Assembly (NCBI GenBank): GCA_025331125.1
Contig: JAOALB010000218.1
Coordinates: 1-64,000, forward strand
DNA length: 64,000 nt
DNA from: Mycogone perniciosa
Lineage: Eukaryota; Ascomycota; Sordariomycetes; Hypocreales; Hypocreaceae
Reading direction: 5' to 3'
Part shown: piece after piece, positions 12,209 to 23,071 of the stretch
Position numbering within the stretch: the stretch's first letter is position 1
How the letters are laid out: every line of letters begins with the position of its first letter
Translations under genes and position numbers: made by a program
The notes under the pieces: model-generated
Database searches by the model: none
What the model saw: only the letters and a program-made list of their open reading frames with translations
Told to the model about the DNA's origin: nothing

Positions 12209-15048
12209 ACTACGTGCGTAAGCTTCAACACAGCCCAACGTGGCGTTTTGGACCAGCGCGATACTCTATCTGGTTCTTCATCAGCTCATACCCAATGTTA
12301 ACCAATTGGGATGAAGTCGAGAAGACTCTCGCTAGCAATCTTCTGGGTCGCATTCTACGTGGAGGGGATTTGTTAGGAGCGCTCAGAATTGAGATCCCTT
12401 AAGAATTCTACCATGGTCGTATTGCTCTTGCTGGACGTTTTCATACAGAGGCATAAACACCACCTATTTTATATGCATTAGATAGCCGACCTTCCTTATA
12501 TTCACTTCTGCCTTCGGCGTTGACAATCTCTTTCACATACTTTAGAAGCCTCTTAATTTAACGCCAGATAGCTTTTTACAGCATTTTTCACTAAGCAGCT
12601 TTTACATTCAAACAGCTTTTTAATGGGATTTAAGAGCTGGTTTGACACTATGGCTGACCTCTTGTGGCTTCCGCATCATGTGGAATGAGGACTGATCTGC
12701 GAGATATTTTCAGAGGTATTTGGACGATAAGGTCGAAATGGTAGAGTTGGATTACCAACCAAGCCATCCAAGGAAGCGTGTTCGGCGCGGTTAATAGCTG
12801 AGTATGAGAATGTGAGAGTGCTCCGGGAAGAACATAGAGCTGAGGGAGCTCCGTGCTATAATTTCCGAATTTTTAAGTTTCTTTACAAATGTGATCTGAT
12901 AATAAATGTCTCCTCTATCTTCACAACCATTTGGTGGGAGAATCTACTGCATTTGAAAATCACTATCTAAATGATGGGTCAAGTTAAGACACTGCTCCAC
13001 GAATGTATCCCGGCTCGTCAATCATAGTGCCGCTCAAGTCAATTCGTATCAGCCACTCAACCCATGAATAAGCTGTAGCATATGGCAAGACCACAGCAGT
13101 AGTGAGAATGAATGTGGGTTTACGAGTAAAGACCGTTATAATAAGCAAGTGTATGCTAATGCTCGCCGAAGGTTGGGGTGGACCATGTCTGTTATTCTTT
13201 CTCTTTTTGCTTATACATCAAGACGGTTTTACTAAATCCTAAACATGTGCTAAAATGAACACTTAAACAAATTATACATAGTAGCTTAGCCAGGCTGCAA
13301 ATGCCAGGTTGCGAGTGCATTACTGATGTCGGAACTGCCGCTGGGGTAGAAAACCGTGGCAGTGTCAGCTCCGTTTTAATGTGCGGCAGGTGACTTAACG
13401 GTGGTGGATCGCTTAGCGCGGGGGTTTGTTGTCCTCCAAAAACGGAGTCGTGTGACTCCGAATTTGAAGTCTTGGGATGCAAAAAAAGGCATACATTGAC
13501 CGCAAGACAAGAGCTGGACGGGATCCCGTATATTCCAATGGATATAGTCGTATGTGCCAGGTTAACTCCTGAGAAGTCTTATATCTCAACACCTTGTACC
13601 AAAACAGACCCAACTACCGCGTCAAGCGAGTGACAAAAAAGGAGGGACCACAAAAGATACACGTCTCATCAGACAGTTAACTGACAGGGTGTTAAGAGTT
13701 TTTACTATAATATTGTACTGTACTATAAACAGGAGCTATTTATCGTAATGATAGTAATTTATTGCAATGAGAGTAATTGGCCCTGCATAACTATGGATCT
13801 TGTACGGCGTTCATTTTGTCATCCGGAAGATGGCTGCTTCCGCCGCTCGGACCCTGATCCCGGCTTCCCGGCCCCGGCCCTCGTAGTCCCCGGTCAATCG
13901 GGGCGGTGATCGTCGCCGAGGCGTTTTGACACATACATCCAAAATACTTCGTACTACTTCGTATACTCCATTCGTATGAAGTACAGCTGCCCTGTACAAC
14001 ACCTCAAGAGGAACATCTCCTACGGAACCCAATTGTCGTCCCCCGACTGCGAAAGCTGAACACGTGGCCAGCGTCTGTCTGTGTAGGACGAGGCGGCATA
14101 GTTTGAACAACACATGATACTAATTGACCGCTGGAAAGCCTGTCCCTCGAGGAGCGGTGTATTTATCTGCTATCTACGGAGTATATATGCAGGTACGGAG
14201 TACGTGAGCTGGGATGCTGAAACAGCATGCTTACCATGGGCCTGGTAGCGATCCCGTCACCAGCAGGAGGCTTTTGCGATCACAGCAACTGAAAGGAGAG
14301 AGAGAGAGAAAGAAGACCAGCCATCTCCTGCAAGGCACGGGCTGTCAACTATTCGTTGGATGGGCTTTACTAGTACTTCCCAGTACTCCGTACTAGTACT
14401 GGTTTTACTGGGGTTTACTGATACGGGCTGCAACGTTATCCAGCCACTTTTGCCCCGCCAACCAAGTGGCCCCCACTCTTGAGAGAGGGCTGCGGGCTTT
14501 AGCCGCTGTCGTCAAGCATAGACCATTGTCAGTTCGCCTTGCGTGTCTAACCAAGTTGGAGAGAATGCATTCATTGGTGCGAGAAGAAGCAAATAAGGCA
14601 GAGCTTCCATCAAGATAATCAGTTTACCCGATGCCCCTCAACATAGGGCACAGGTACAGTTAAGGGGTGTATTGTATTGGGTTTCTCGTACGCACCCACT
14701 CCAACAGACAGGCCGTGTTTCCTCCGCCGCCACACACTTTTCGTACAAGACGAGACGAGAGAGAAATAGTTCCTCCCAACCACCTCATAATTGCCCCGGA
14801 GCGCTTTTCCCCAGCCCATCCAATACTATAGTCAGTTATAATGCGCCCTTTTCCCCCTCTCCTGCATTCCATTCCAGTATTTCGTTTCCACGCCTGTTTC
14901 GTTCTTGTTCCTGCAGCTGTTGTGACATCTACTAGCTGGTTGAGCTTCGATCGGAGCTGATTGGATTGATTGATTAGATAGATTGGTCTTAACTTGGGCA
15001 CCACCATCACCAGTGCCTCAACCAGCCGACACCACATCATCGCCCACA
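12209..15048. other. Intergenic, about 2.8 kb
   Basis: No convincing gene. The open frames at 13192-13613 and 13811-14113 (minus) have no domain-like composition or splice logic. The part at 13680-13800 is AT-rich. The TACGGAGTA/TACTTCGTA family of intergenic motifs is concentrated at 13945-13985, 14175-14203 and 14383-14393. The last few hundred bases (14640-15048), with pyrimidine runs, are probably promoter and 5' leader of the MARVEL gene. Confidence 0.5.
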
Positions 15049-15755
15049 ATGTTGTTCGCATTGATCTTCATATGGAACCGGATCACCCAGATCGTCACTC
15101 TGGTAAGTTGCAAGAAACAAAATGCGCGCATTCAAGGCGCAAAACCCTGCCTGTGACAATGTTTGCGACGACAACTAACCCGCCTCCCTCTCTCTCGCAG
15201 ATACCAGCGGTTGGTATGCTCGCCTGGTTCGTCAACATATTCTCTAGCCAGAACGCCCTCACGCCCGACCCCATCCTCGTTCTCTTCATCGTCACCGTCC
15301 TCGCGCTCTCCTGGGCTGTCTGCACCCTCTTCCTCTACCACCGCTCGTCGCACAACGCCCTCTTCGTCGCCTTCGTCGACCTCTGCTTCGTCGGCGCGCT
15401 CATCGCGGGCGTTTATTACCTGCGTGGAATCGCCAACGCCGACTGCGAGAACCCGGCCGCAAATAAAGTATGGACCAACAACGTTGCTGGCGTCAATATC
15501 CCCGGCTTTAGTTGGGGCGTTAACAAGCCGTGCGCCATGCTCAAGGCGTCGTGGGCGTTTGGCATCATGAACTGCGTCTTCTTCGCCATCACGTCTTTCG
15601 CGGCTTGGTCTCATGGCGACTCGGTTGTCTACACCGAGCGCGTAGTTCGTACCAGCAGCAGCGGATATCACTCAGGCCGTCATAGCCACCGACACCGTAG
15701 CCACTCTGGTGGTTCGCGTCATAGCCACAACTCCCATCGCCGGGTCTACGTTTAA
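15049..15755 (+). CDS. MARVEL-like four-transmembrane protein with His/Ser-rich tail
   Basis: Two exons, 15049-15102 and 15201-15755, joined by an intron with GTAAGT and a CTCTCTCGCAG acceptor, give 202 residues. The first exon supplies transmembrane segment 1 (MLFALIFIWNRITQIVTL), which an unspliced reading would lose; this decides the start. Three further hydrophobic segments follow, around residues 44-66 (DPILVLFIVTVLALSWAVCT), 74-94 (ALFVAFVDLCFVGALIAGVYY) and 131-152. The cytosolic-looking tail from about residue 170 is rich in His, Arg, Ser and Gly. Fungal MARVEL proteins sit in membrane domains or traffic vesicles. The exact role is unknown. The gene converges with DPH2. Confidence 0.8.
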
Positions 15756-16279
15756 ACCAGTGGTCATCCTTTTTGCGACACGAACGATGTTACAAGCTCT
15801 GAAATACATCAGAGGAATATCAACCAAAAAAAAAGGAAAGGGAAAAGAAAGGGAGAGCAAAGCGCCCTAAAGTGGCGACCGAACTTATGAGCAGAAATGA
15901 ATCTTAGACGGCGAGGTGGTATAATGAACGGGGACTGGTCTCCATATGCTCAACGGTAACGGGAAGATGTGTTATTGATTTATGAGAAGGATGGAGTGAC
16001 GACGGGGACGTCACATTTTGGGTCTCAGTATTTGTTTTAAAGCTCGCATTGCGCAGTTGGGTGGATATTTGCTGGTTTCGCGACATCTGATTTTGTTTTT
16101 CGCATACTTGTAATTTGTTTCGAAGTTGTATATAGTCCAAGGGCTGGCTGACAGGAACCTGCTGCCAGAGCCATATCCGTTGTATAGAAAAGTCATCCTA
16201 TGATGGATGAAATATGCCTCGGGTCAATATTCCAGTTTCTGTTTCAATCATCGATGTGATATGCCGTGGTATTTATTGT
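15756..16279. other. Convergent intergenic region between MARVEL gene and DPH2
   Basis: Contains both 3' ends. An A-rich run (AAAAAAAAAGGAAAGGGAAA) lies at about 15825-15850. No gene or clear terminator structure is visible. Confidence 0.5.
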
Positions 16280-17878
16280 TCAATGCCTCTGCTGCACCTC
16301 TTCTCCAACCTGGTATCCCCTTGCAATGCCGCTTCTCCCTTCCTCTATCAAGGTACTCGCCTCCTGGTCGAAATCGGTGCCAAGACCCTGCCACGTCCGC
16401 TGTGACCGTAGGTACTCAGCTCCAGGGCTTGCCACGCCATTTATGCTTGCCAATTCACCAGCAACGGCTCTTTTCACCAAGGCCTCAGACGACCGGGGTT
16501 GGCCATCGTCATTAGTCGTCTTGCTCTCGGAAGAGCTACCAAGCGTAAGCTGCATCGGCCTGCTGTGGCTGACGAGCCTGCCCGTGCGTAGGTCGAACAC
16601 GGGAGGTAAGGATTCATCCTCATCAACGCCATCCTCGACATTGTCCCCCGTGGCTTCATCCTCTCCATTTGGTCCTTGCATGATCCCTGATTCCTTGCCC
16701 TCGTCATCCTGTAGCTTGAGTTTCTCGATACCTCCCCACCACTCCCCACCCCATATCCTCTCTTCCTCGCTCATCAGCGCTACCTCCATCTCAAATGGCG
16801 TAATGACTGGTCGCCAGTATCCAGCATCATCTTCAATCAACCCACTTTCCCAGCACCCCACAACAACCCATCCCTCTATTTCGGCAAAGTTGGCCAACTT
16901 GGCCGGGTTGAGCTTGCCCACCACGACGGTATAGCTCTTCTTGCCCGCCTTGGCGATTTTACGTCGCAACAAATCGATGGATGAGAGGTAGTTGGAAACA
17001 GACAGGGTGTTAACAAGAATGCCGATGACGCCTGCTGAGGCTAGAGAGAGGACACGAGCGAATCGTCGGCGCAGGAGACCTGCAGTTCGGAAGGTCGGGT
17101 TGTCAAGAGTCGGGGAAGATGGTGAGGGTACCGATAGGACGTGCAGGGAGGTGAATCGAGACTGCAGAGCGAGGAGAAGAGAAGAGGGTGGGTCGGAGAT
17201 ATGGAAAAGGGCATGGGATTTCAGCAATTCTTCGTCCATTTCCTCATCTGCTGCTATCCTCCTGTTCGGTATGACGCCACTCGGGTTCCTCACAACTTCT
17301 GTGGCAATCACGTTCCCGTACCCTCTGTCTTTTAGAGCCTTGGTGATTGGATCCACATGGCTCTGATATACCAAATCCGCCATGATCACTACCCTAGTTT
17401 CCTTGTCCCCAAACTCCTTTGTGAACTCCTCGATCACTGATTGATGGTCCAGCTCCTGTGACGTGTAGACGTAAATGACGGGCAGCCGACTCGTTGGGCT
17501 CAGACATGTCCTTCCGTAATGTACAACTACATCTGCATCTGTATGTTCGGCCGCTATCTCGTCAACGCAACAGGCGCTATAACTGGTGTCTGCCAGGATG
17601 CATATCCTCCTTGTCTTTGATGTGTCCTCTGGTTCAGCGAGTTCCTGTTTCAGGACTTCCACTACCCTGGGCGCATCGACCAGCATGTGGTCTGGAAACT
17701 GTAGCGCAATTCTCCTCCATCCGCCTTCGCGAATCTCAGCTGCGGTGCGAGGGATCTCGTACGTTGTTCTCAGGGCATCTTCGGAGAGGGTAGACTTGGT
17801 TTCGGTCTGCGTGGGGACTTCAAGGATATGGTCGTCTGGTGTTGACAGCACCGGCGCTGCTGCGAGATCGCTAGACAT
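16280..17878 (-). CDS. DPH2: Diphthamide biosynthesis protein 2 (Dph2)
   Basis: Single exon, 532 residues. Dph2 pairs with Dph1 in the first step of diphthamide synthesis on elongation factor 2, transferring a 3-amino-3-carboxypropyl group from S-adenosylmethionine to a histidine in a radical Fe-S reaction in the cytosol. The family signature is clear: WRRIALQFPDHMLVDAP near residues 54-70, ILADTSYSACCVDEIAAEH at 94-112 and VHYGRTCLSP at 119-128, with Cys103, Cys104 and Cys125 as candidate cluster ligands or neighbours. An acidic stretch (DNVEDGVDEDE) lies in the C-terminal third. The start at 17878 is the first ATG of the frame. It is divergent from MSH6 across about 1 kb. Confidence 0.93.
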   Translation of the reverse strand: MSSDLAAAPVLSTPDDHILEVPTQTETKSTLSEDALRTTYEIPRTAAEIREGGWRRIALQFPDHMLVDAPRVVEVLKQELAEPEDTSKTRRICILADTSYSACCVDEIAAEHTDADVVVHYGRTCLSPTSRLPVIYVYTSQELDHQSVIEEFTKEFGDKETRVVIMADLVYQSHVDPITKALKDRGYGNVIATEVVRNPSGVIPNRRIAADEEMDEELLKSHALFHISDPPSSLLLALQSRFTSLHVLSVPSPSSPTLDNPTFRTAGLLRRRFARVLSLASAGVIGILVNTLSVSNYLSSIDLLRRKIAKAGKKSYTVVVGKLNPAKLANFAEIEGWVVVGCWESGLIEDDAGYWRPVITPFEMEVALMSEEERIWGGEWWGGIEKLKLQDDEGKESGIMQGPNGEDEATGDNVEDGVDEDESLPPVFDLRTGRLVSHSRPMQLTLGSSSESKTTNDDGQPRSSEALVKRAVAGELASINGVASPGAEYLRSQRTWQGLGTDFDQEASTLIEEGRSGIARGYQVGEEVQQRH

Positions 17879-18896
17879 GATTAATCAATATTGGTGAGCT
17901 TCTAGCATTCACCCATCTGACCTGAAGATGAAAAATATCAGCGAATAGAGGGGAGGAAAATTCAGAATTGGTCATCGTTGCAATCTATCTTTGGAGGGGT
18001 AACTGCCCTGTGTGATGGCGGGGTAGTGGTGTCAATTATTCGCATATATGTGTACCTACTCTCTGTCGAGGTGGTGTAAATTACAGAGCGTCTGTTCACA
18101 CACTAGAAACCCCTTAAGATATGGGGAAACCAATGATTCTTCATCCGAGGAGATTTATTTGAGTGCTGGAGCTTGGCCATCGCAATGTTGATTGATATCT
18201 ATTTATAGGTGAAGCAAATCTGGAAATAAGGGATAAAGGGCCTTGATAGAGCAGGTCCCAAAGGCCAATCGCTTATATAGTATTCCCTCGTATGGAGTAC
18301 GAAGTAATAGTAGAAAGCTTGGTTGCCTGGTAGGTTGCCTGGAAATGATACTTGGGATCCTGGATCAAGTGTGGACCTTGGTGGCGTTCGGGCGACAGCA
18401 GCTTCAGCTCCCGTATCATCGCGACGCCATACTGTGTGCATCGAACTCAGTGAATGCGCAACCCGTCGAAGGCCCATGAAATGAGTAATTGATTCAAAAA
18501 TCTCGTAACTTCTATATACAAATCTTTCGTCCAAAATCATAATACAAAGTAATTAGAGGCAGCGTGCGGTGGTGTTTAAGGGATAAACAGTGCCAATATA
18601 CAGTGCTATCCGGATCCCGCAACACTTTACGCGAAATGACCAAATTAATGGACCCAGGACGCGATCGCGACGCGGTCCAATTATGCTGGACATGCTTCGT
18701 GCATACTTCATGTGCAACATCCCGTCTTCAGCGAGCCTACGGAGTACAGCGAGCTGGGCTGAATGTGTAATCCTAATCATCTGTACACAATCTCCCATTG
18801 ACCTCGTTCACTACGTCCGTCCGTTATTATCCTCCAAGTTCTGTTCGCGTTCTGTCGTTCTCCTGTCTCTTTGATTGCCTGCAACTCGAAATCGCC
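17879..18896. promoter_or_regulatory. Divergent promoter region DPH2 / MSH6 with G1/S-type motifs
   Basis: About 1 kb with no gene. On the MSH6 side ACGCGAAA (18629-18636) fits the SBF core CRCGAAA, and a CG-rich block around 18658-18679 (GACGCGATCGCGACGCGG) resembles MBF sites. Yeast MSH6 is a G1/S gene, so this is consistent, but the function is inferred. A TACGGAGTAC motif is at 18738-18747. Confidence 0.45.
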
Positions 18897-21800
18897 ATGC
18901 CAGGTGACAAGGCAGCGAGCGCTGCTCGCACCCCAGCGAAGGCCACCAGGCCAGCTGCTTCAGTCTCATCTTCGGCCAAGCAGAAATCAATCATGTCTTT
19001 TTTCCAGAAGTCCTCCCCCGCTGCTGGATCCTTGGCCGTTCGCGAAAGGGTTACTTCTGATCCCCAACATTCTTCCCCCCTCAAGGAGACAAAGGCCAAC
19101 TCTCTACCAAAGGCAAAACCATCCACCAAGCTCTCAACACCAGTGCCTTCCAGCGACGCACCTGAACCTCCAAGCTCACAAGAGAACGCCGAGTCGACTG
19201 TGAAACGGGTTAGAGGCCCTCCGCTATCGTCAAGTCATACCGCGTCCAAGAAGAAAATGTCAACTGCCCAGGCGATACCAAGTAGCCCGACACGCAAGGT
19301 GTGTACACTCTTTGACAATGATTCTGCGAGAAAATGCTAAAAATGCTAATAAATGCTCCTGCACAGGTGAAAAAAGTTGTCAGCTACGCCGAGTCCTCCG
19401 ACGAAGATGAGCCCTTTAGCTACGGGACATCTTCTCAAGCACGACGTCGCAATAGGACACGACCAGTTGTCAAGGATGAGGATGATTATGATGAGAGTGA
19501 TGCTGCTGCTCAAGAAGAAGAAGAAGAAGAAGGTGATACTCTCCTCCTTGGCCATGATTTACATGAAAGTTCGCTGACAATGGTTACAGATGATATAGAT
19601 GACTTCGTTGTATCAGACGATTCAGACGCAGATGCCTCCCGATCCAAGAAACGGAAGCGACCTACAAAGCCTCAGTCAGCACGCAAACGTACCAACATTT
19701 CGCCACCAACCAAAGAGGAGACAGAAGATGCTATCGACGACGAGCTTATGGATGATCTTCCGGCTACATCTACAACCAAGCAGTGGAGCTATGACCCGGA
19801 CTCAGCAGAGAAGCAACCTGTGGTGAAGCCGACTGAACGAGCGGCAAAAGATCCCAAGATCAAAGAGAAGGCGCACACGAGAGAACCAGAGGAGCGGTAC
19901 CCTTGGCTGGCTAACATCCGGGACAAGGACAAGCGTGCACCTGGAGATCCTGACTATGACCCGCGCACTATTTACATCCCACCTATTGCATGGAACAAGT
20001 TTTCTCCTTTTGAAAAGCAGTATTGGGGAATTAAGCAGAACCACTGGGATACAATTGTCTTTTTCAAGAAGGGCAAGTTCTACGAACTCTACGAGAACGA
20101 CGCTACCGTTGGACACCAGGAGTTTGACCTGAAGATGACAGACAGGGTCAATATGCGCATGGTTGGGGTTCCTGAAAGTTCCCTGGACCACTGGGTCAAC
20201 CAGTTCATTGCCAAGCAATACAAAGTTGCACGCGTTGATCAGATGGAGACTAATCTGGGCAAGGAGATGCGGGAACGACAAGACAAGAGCGGCAAAAAAG
20301 CCGACAAGATTATTTCACGCGAATTGGCCTGCGTTTTGACTGCAGGCACACTTGTTGATGGAAGTATGCTTCAGGACGATATGGCTGCTTACTGCGTTGC
20401 CATCAAGGAATCCATGGTTGACGATTTGCCGGCTTTCGGAATTGCGTTCACAGATACCGCTACTGGCCGATTCTTCCTGTCTGGGTTTGTCGATGATGTT
20501 GACCTAACCAAGTTTGAAACTCTTGTCGCACAAATCGGCCCACGAGAGCTTCTCTTGGAAAAGTCCCATCTGTCAACAAAAGCCCTCCGCATTCTTAAGA
20601 CCAACACCAGTCCCACGACCATCTGGACTCACCTGAAGCCGGGGACAGAGTTTTGGGATGCAGACACATCCCGTCGAGAGTTGAATTGTGCAAAGTATTT
20701 TGCCACTGAGGACGAGCAGGAGGAAGTCTGGCCCGAGACTCTCCAAGAGTTCAAGGATAATGACTTGGTGATGTCTGCTATTGGTGGCCTTGTCTCATAT
20801 CTCCGATTCTTGAAGTTGGAGAGGCCACTTCTTTCACAGGGAAGTTTTGAAGCCTACAAGCCTATTCAAAAGAATGGCACACTCGTTTTGGACGGTCAGA
20901 CTTTGGGCAACCTCGAGCTGTTCTCAAATACCGTTAATGGCGGTTCGGAAGGAACGTTGTTTAGCCTACTTAACAAGTGCGTGACTCCGTTTGGCAAGCG
21001 TCTGTTCCGCCAGTGGGTGGCTCATCCACTCTGTAACATTGAGCGGATAAATGAGCGCTTGGATGCTGTCGAAATGTTGAATGCGGATCCTTCTGTTCGC
21101 GAACAGTTTGCATCTCAGCTCGTCAAGATGCCGGATTTGGAGCGACTCATCTCACGCATTCATGCAGGTGCTTGCAAGCCTGAGGACTTTGTTCGGGTGC
21201 TTGAGGGTTTCGAGCAGATTGAGTACACCATGACTCTTGTTGCTGCCTTCAAGGGAGGGAATGGCCTTGTCGACAGACTCATTTCATCAATGCCAGACCT
21301 TGAGGAGCCCCTGAGCTACTGGAAAACAGCATTTGATCGTCAAAAAGTCCGAGACGGGAAGCTATTGATACCCGAACACGGTATTGATGAAGATTTTGAT
21401 ACCAGCTTGGCTCGTATTGACGAGATCAAGGAGCAGCTGAATGACTTGCTGGTCGAGAAGAAGACAGAGCTCAAGTGCAAGACTCTCAAGTATACCGATG
21501 TCGGCAAGGAAATCTACCAGATGGAAACACCAAAGAGCGCCAAGATCCCTTCAACCTGGCGCCAGATGTCTGCCACCAAGGATGTCAAGCGATGGTATTT
21601 TCCCCAACTCACAGGGCTCGTTCGGGAGCTTCAGGAGGCGGAAGAAACGCACTCTCAGCTTGTCAGAGAAGTCGCGCAGCGCTTCTTCAAGAAGTTTGAT
21701 GTTGACTATCAAACTTGGTTACGGGCAATTCAGATCATTTCTCAGCTTGACTGTCTCGTTAGTCTTGCCAAAGCATCGTCGTCTCTGGGCGAGCCAAGTT

Positions 21801-22715
21801 GCCGGCCACAGTTTGTCGACGAGGAGCGTGGTTTTATGGAGTTTGATGAGTTGCGGCATCCATGCATGATAAACACGGTTAATGACTTTATTCCCAATGA
21901 CATTAAGCTGGGTGGCGACCAGGCCAAGATCAATCTTTTGACTGGAGCCAACGCAGCCGGAAAATCGACAATTCTCAGAATGGTACGTTACCTCAAATTT
22001 TCTCCTCCCCAACGAAGATGTTTTCTCACACGTGCCATAGTCTTGCATTGCCGTCATCATGGCTCAAATTGGATGTTTCGTTCCCGCAGTTTCTGCACGC
22101 CTCACTCCTGTGGATCGCATCATGTCTCGCCTCGGAGCTAATGACAATATCTTTGCCTCTCAGTCCACCTTCTTTGTGGAACTCTCGGAAACAAAGAAAA
22201 TTCTCTCGGAAGCTACGCCCCGGTCGCTTGTCATCCTCGATGAGCTGGGGCGAGGAACTAGTTCGTACGATGGTGTCGCTGTGGCACAAGCTGTGCTACA
22301 TCATGTGGCTACCCATATTGGCTGCATAGGCTTCTTCGCAACGCACTATCACTCGCTTGCCACCGAGTTTGAGAACCATCCCGAGATTCGTGCTCGTCGT
22401 ATGCAAATTCATGTGGATGAAGAAGAACGACGGGTGACTTTTCTGTACAAGTTGGAGGATGGTGTTGCGGAGGGTAGTTTCGGTATGCACTGCGCTGCCA
22501 TGTGTGGTATCTCCAGTCGTGTTATCAAAAGGGCAGAGGTAGCTGCCAAGGAATGGGAGCATACCAGTAGATTGAAGGACAGTCTGGACAAGGCGAAGAC
22601 GGGCTGCTATATTCCTTTGGGTATCCTCAGTGATGTTGGCTCATTGTTGGGGAACAAAGGTGATATTGGCGAGATGGGAGTTGATGTTCTGCTAAAGGCT
22701 ATTGAGAGCCTGTGA
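18897..22715 (+). CDS. MSH6: DNA mismatch repair protein Msh6 (MutS homologue 6)
   Basis: Three exons (18897-19298, 19367-21982, 22041-22715) give 1230 residues, normal for the family. Msh6 forms MutS-alpha with Msh2 and recognises base mismatches in nuclear DNA. A PCNA-binding box QKSIMSFF is at residues 29-36. An acidic, lysine-rich disordered region with a Glu run follows. The mismatch-reading motif GKFYELYE has F372-Y373-E374. The ATPase has a Walker A P-loop GANAAGKST (994-1002) and Walker B LVILDELGRGT (from 1069), and ends with the FATHYHSLATEF region. Family P-loops are often written TGPNMGGKST, so the ANAAGKST form is a variant that keeps GKST. The start is the first ATG giving the PIP box near the N terminus. 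Intron donors are GTGTGT and GTACGT. Confidence 0.95.
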
Positions 22716-23071
22716 TCATTTGTATTGGGGCTAATAATGGGGAAGAGCAAAATTGATTCCAAGTTTTGGGGGGTTTGTTATGGAACGGGTCTGGGAACTT
22801 GTACAAAACTCACGGGATATTAATATGGCAGCTAGAGGCTCCATGAAACAGATAGATCGCGGACATGGTGTTGAGGGGGGAACTTTACATGGCTCTAGCG
22901 AAGCAGAAAGTAATAAATAGTATGGTCAATTCGATTAATGCATTTGCAACATGAACATAACATCAAGTAACTTTTTAGCATCAATCATTTCTACCCATTG
23001 TCAAATCACTACCAGACGCCAGACATTTCGCCAATAAATACGACACTCCGCCCAAATCAAGAACCATCGAG
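22716..23071. other. Intergenic between MSH6 and the zinc-finger gene (convergent)
   Basis: Short, AT-leaning 3' flanks of both genes. Nothing else seen. Confidence 0.5.

Noticed and set aside
13192..14113. Minus-strand open frames in the 12.2-15.0 kb gap
   Set aside because: No start context, domain, splice pattern or compositional support.
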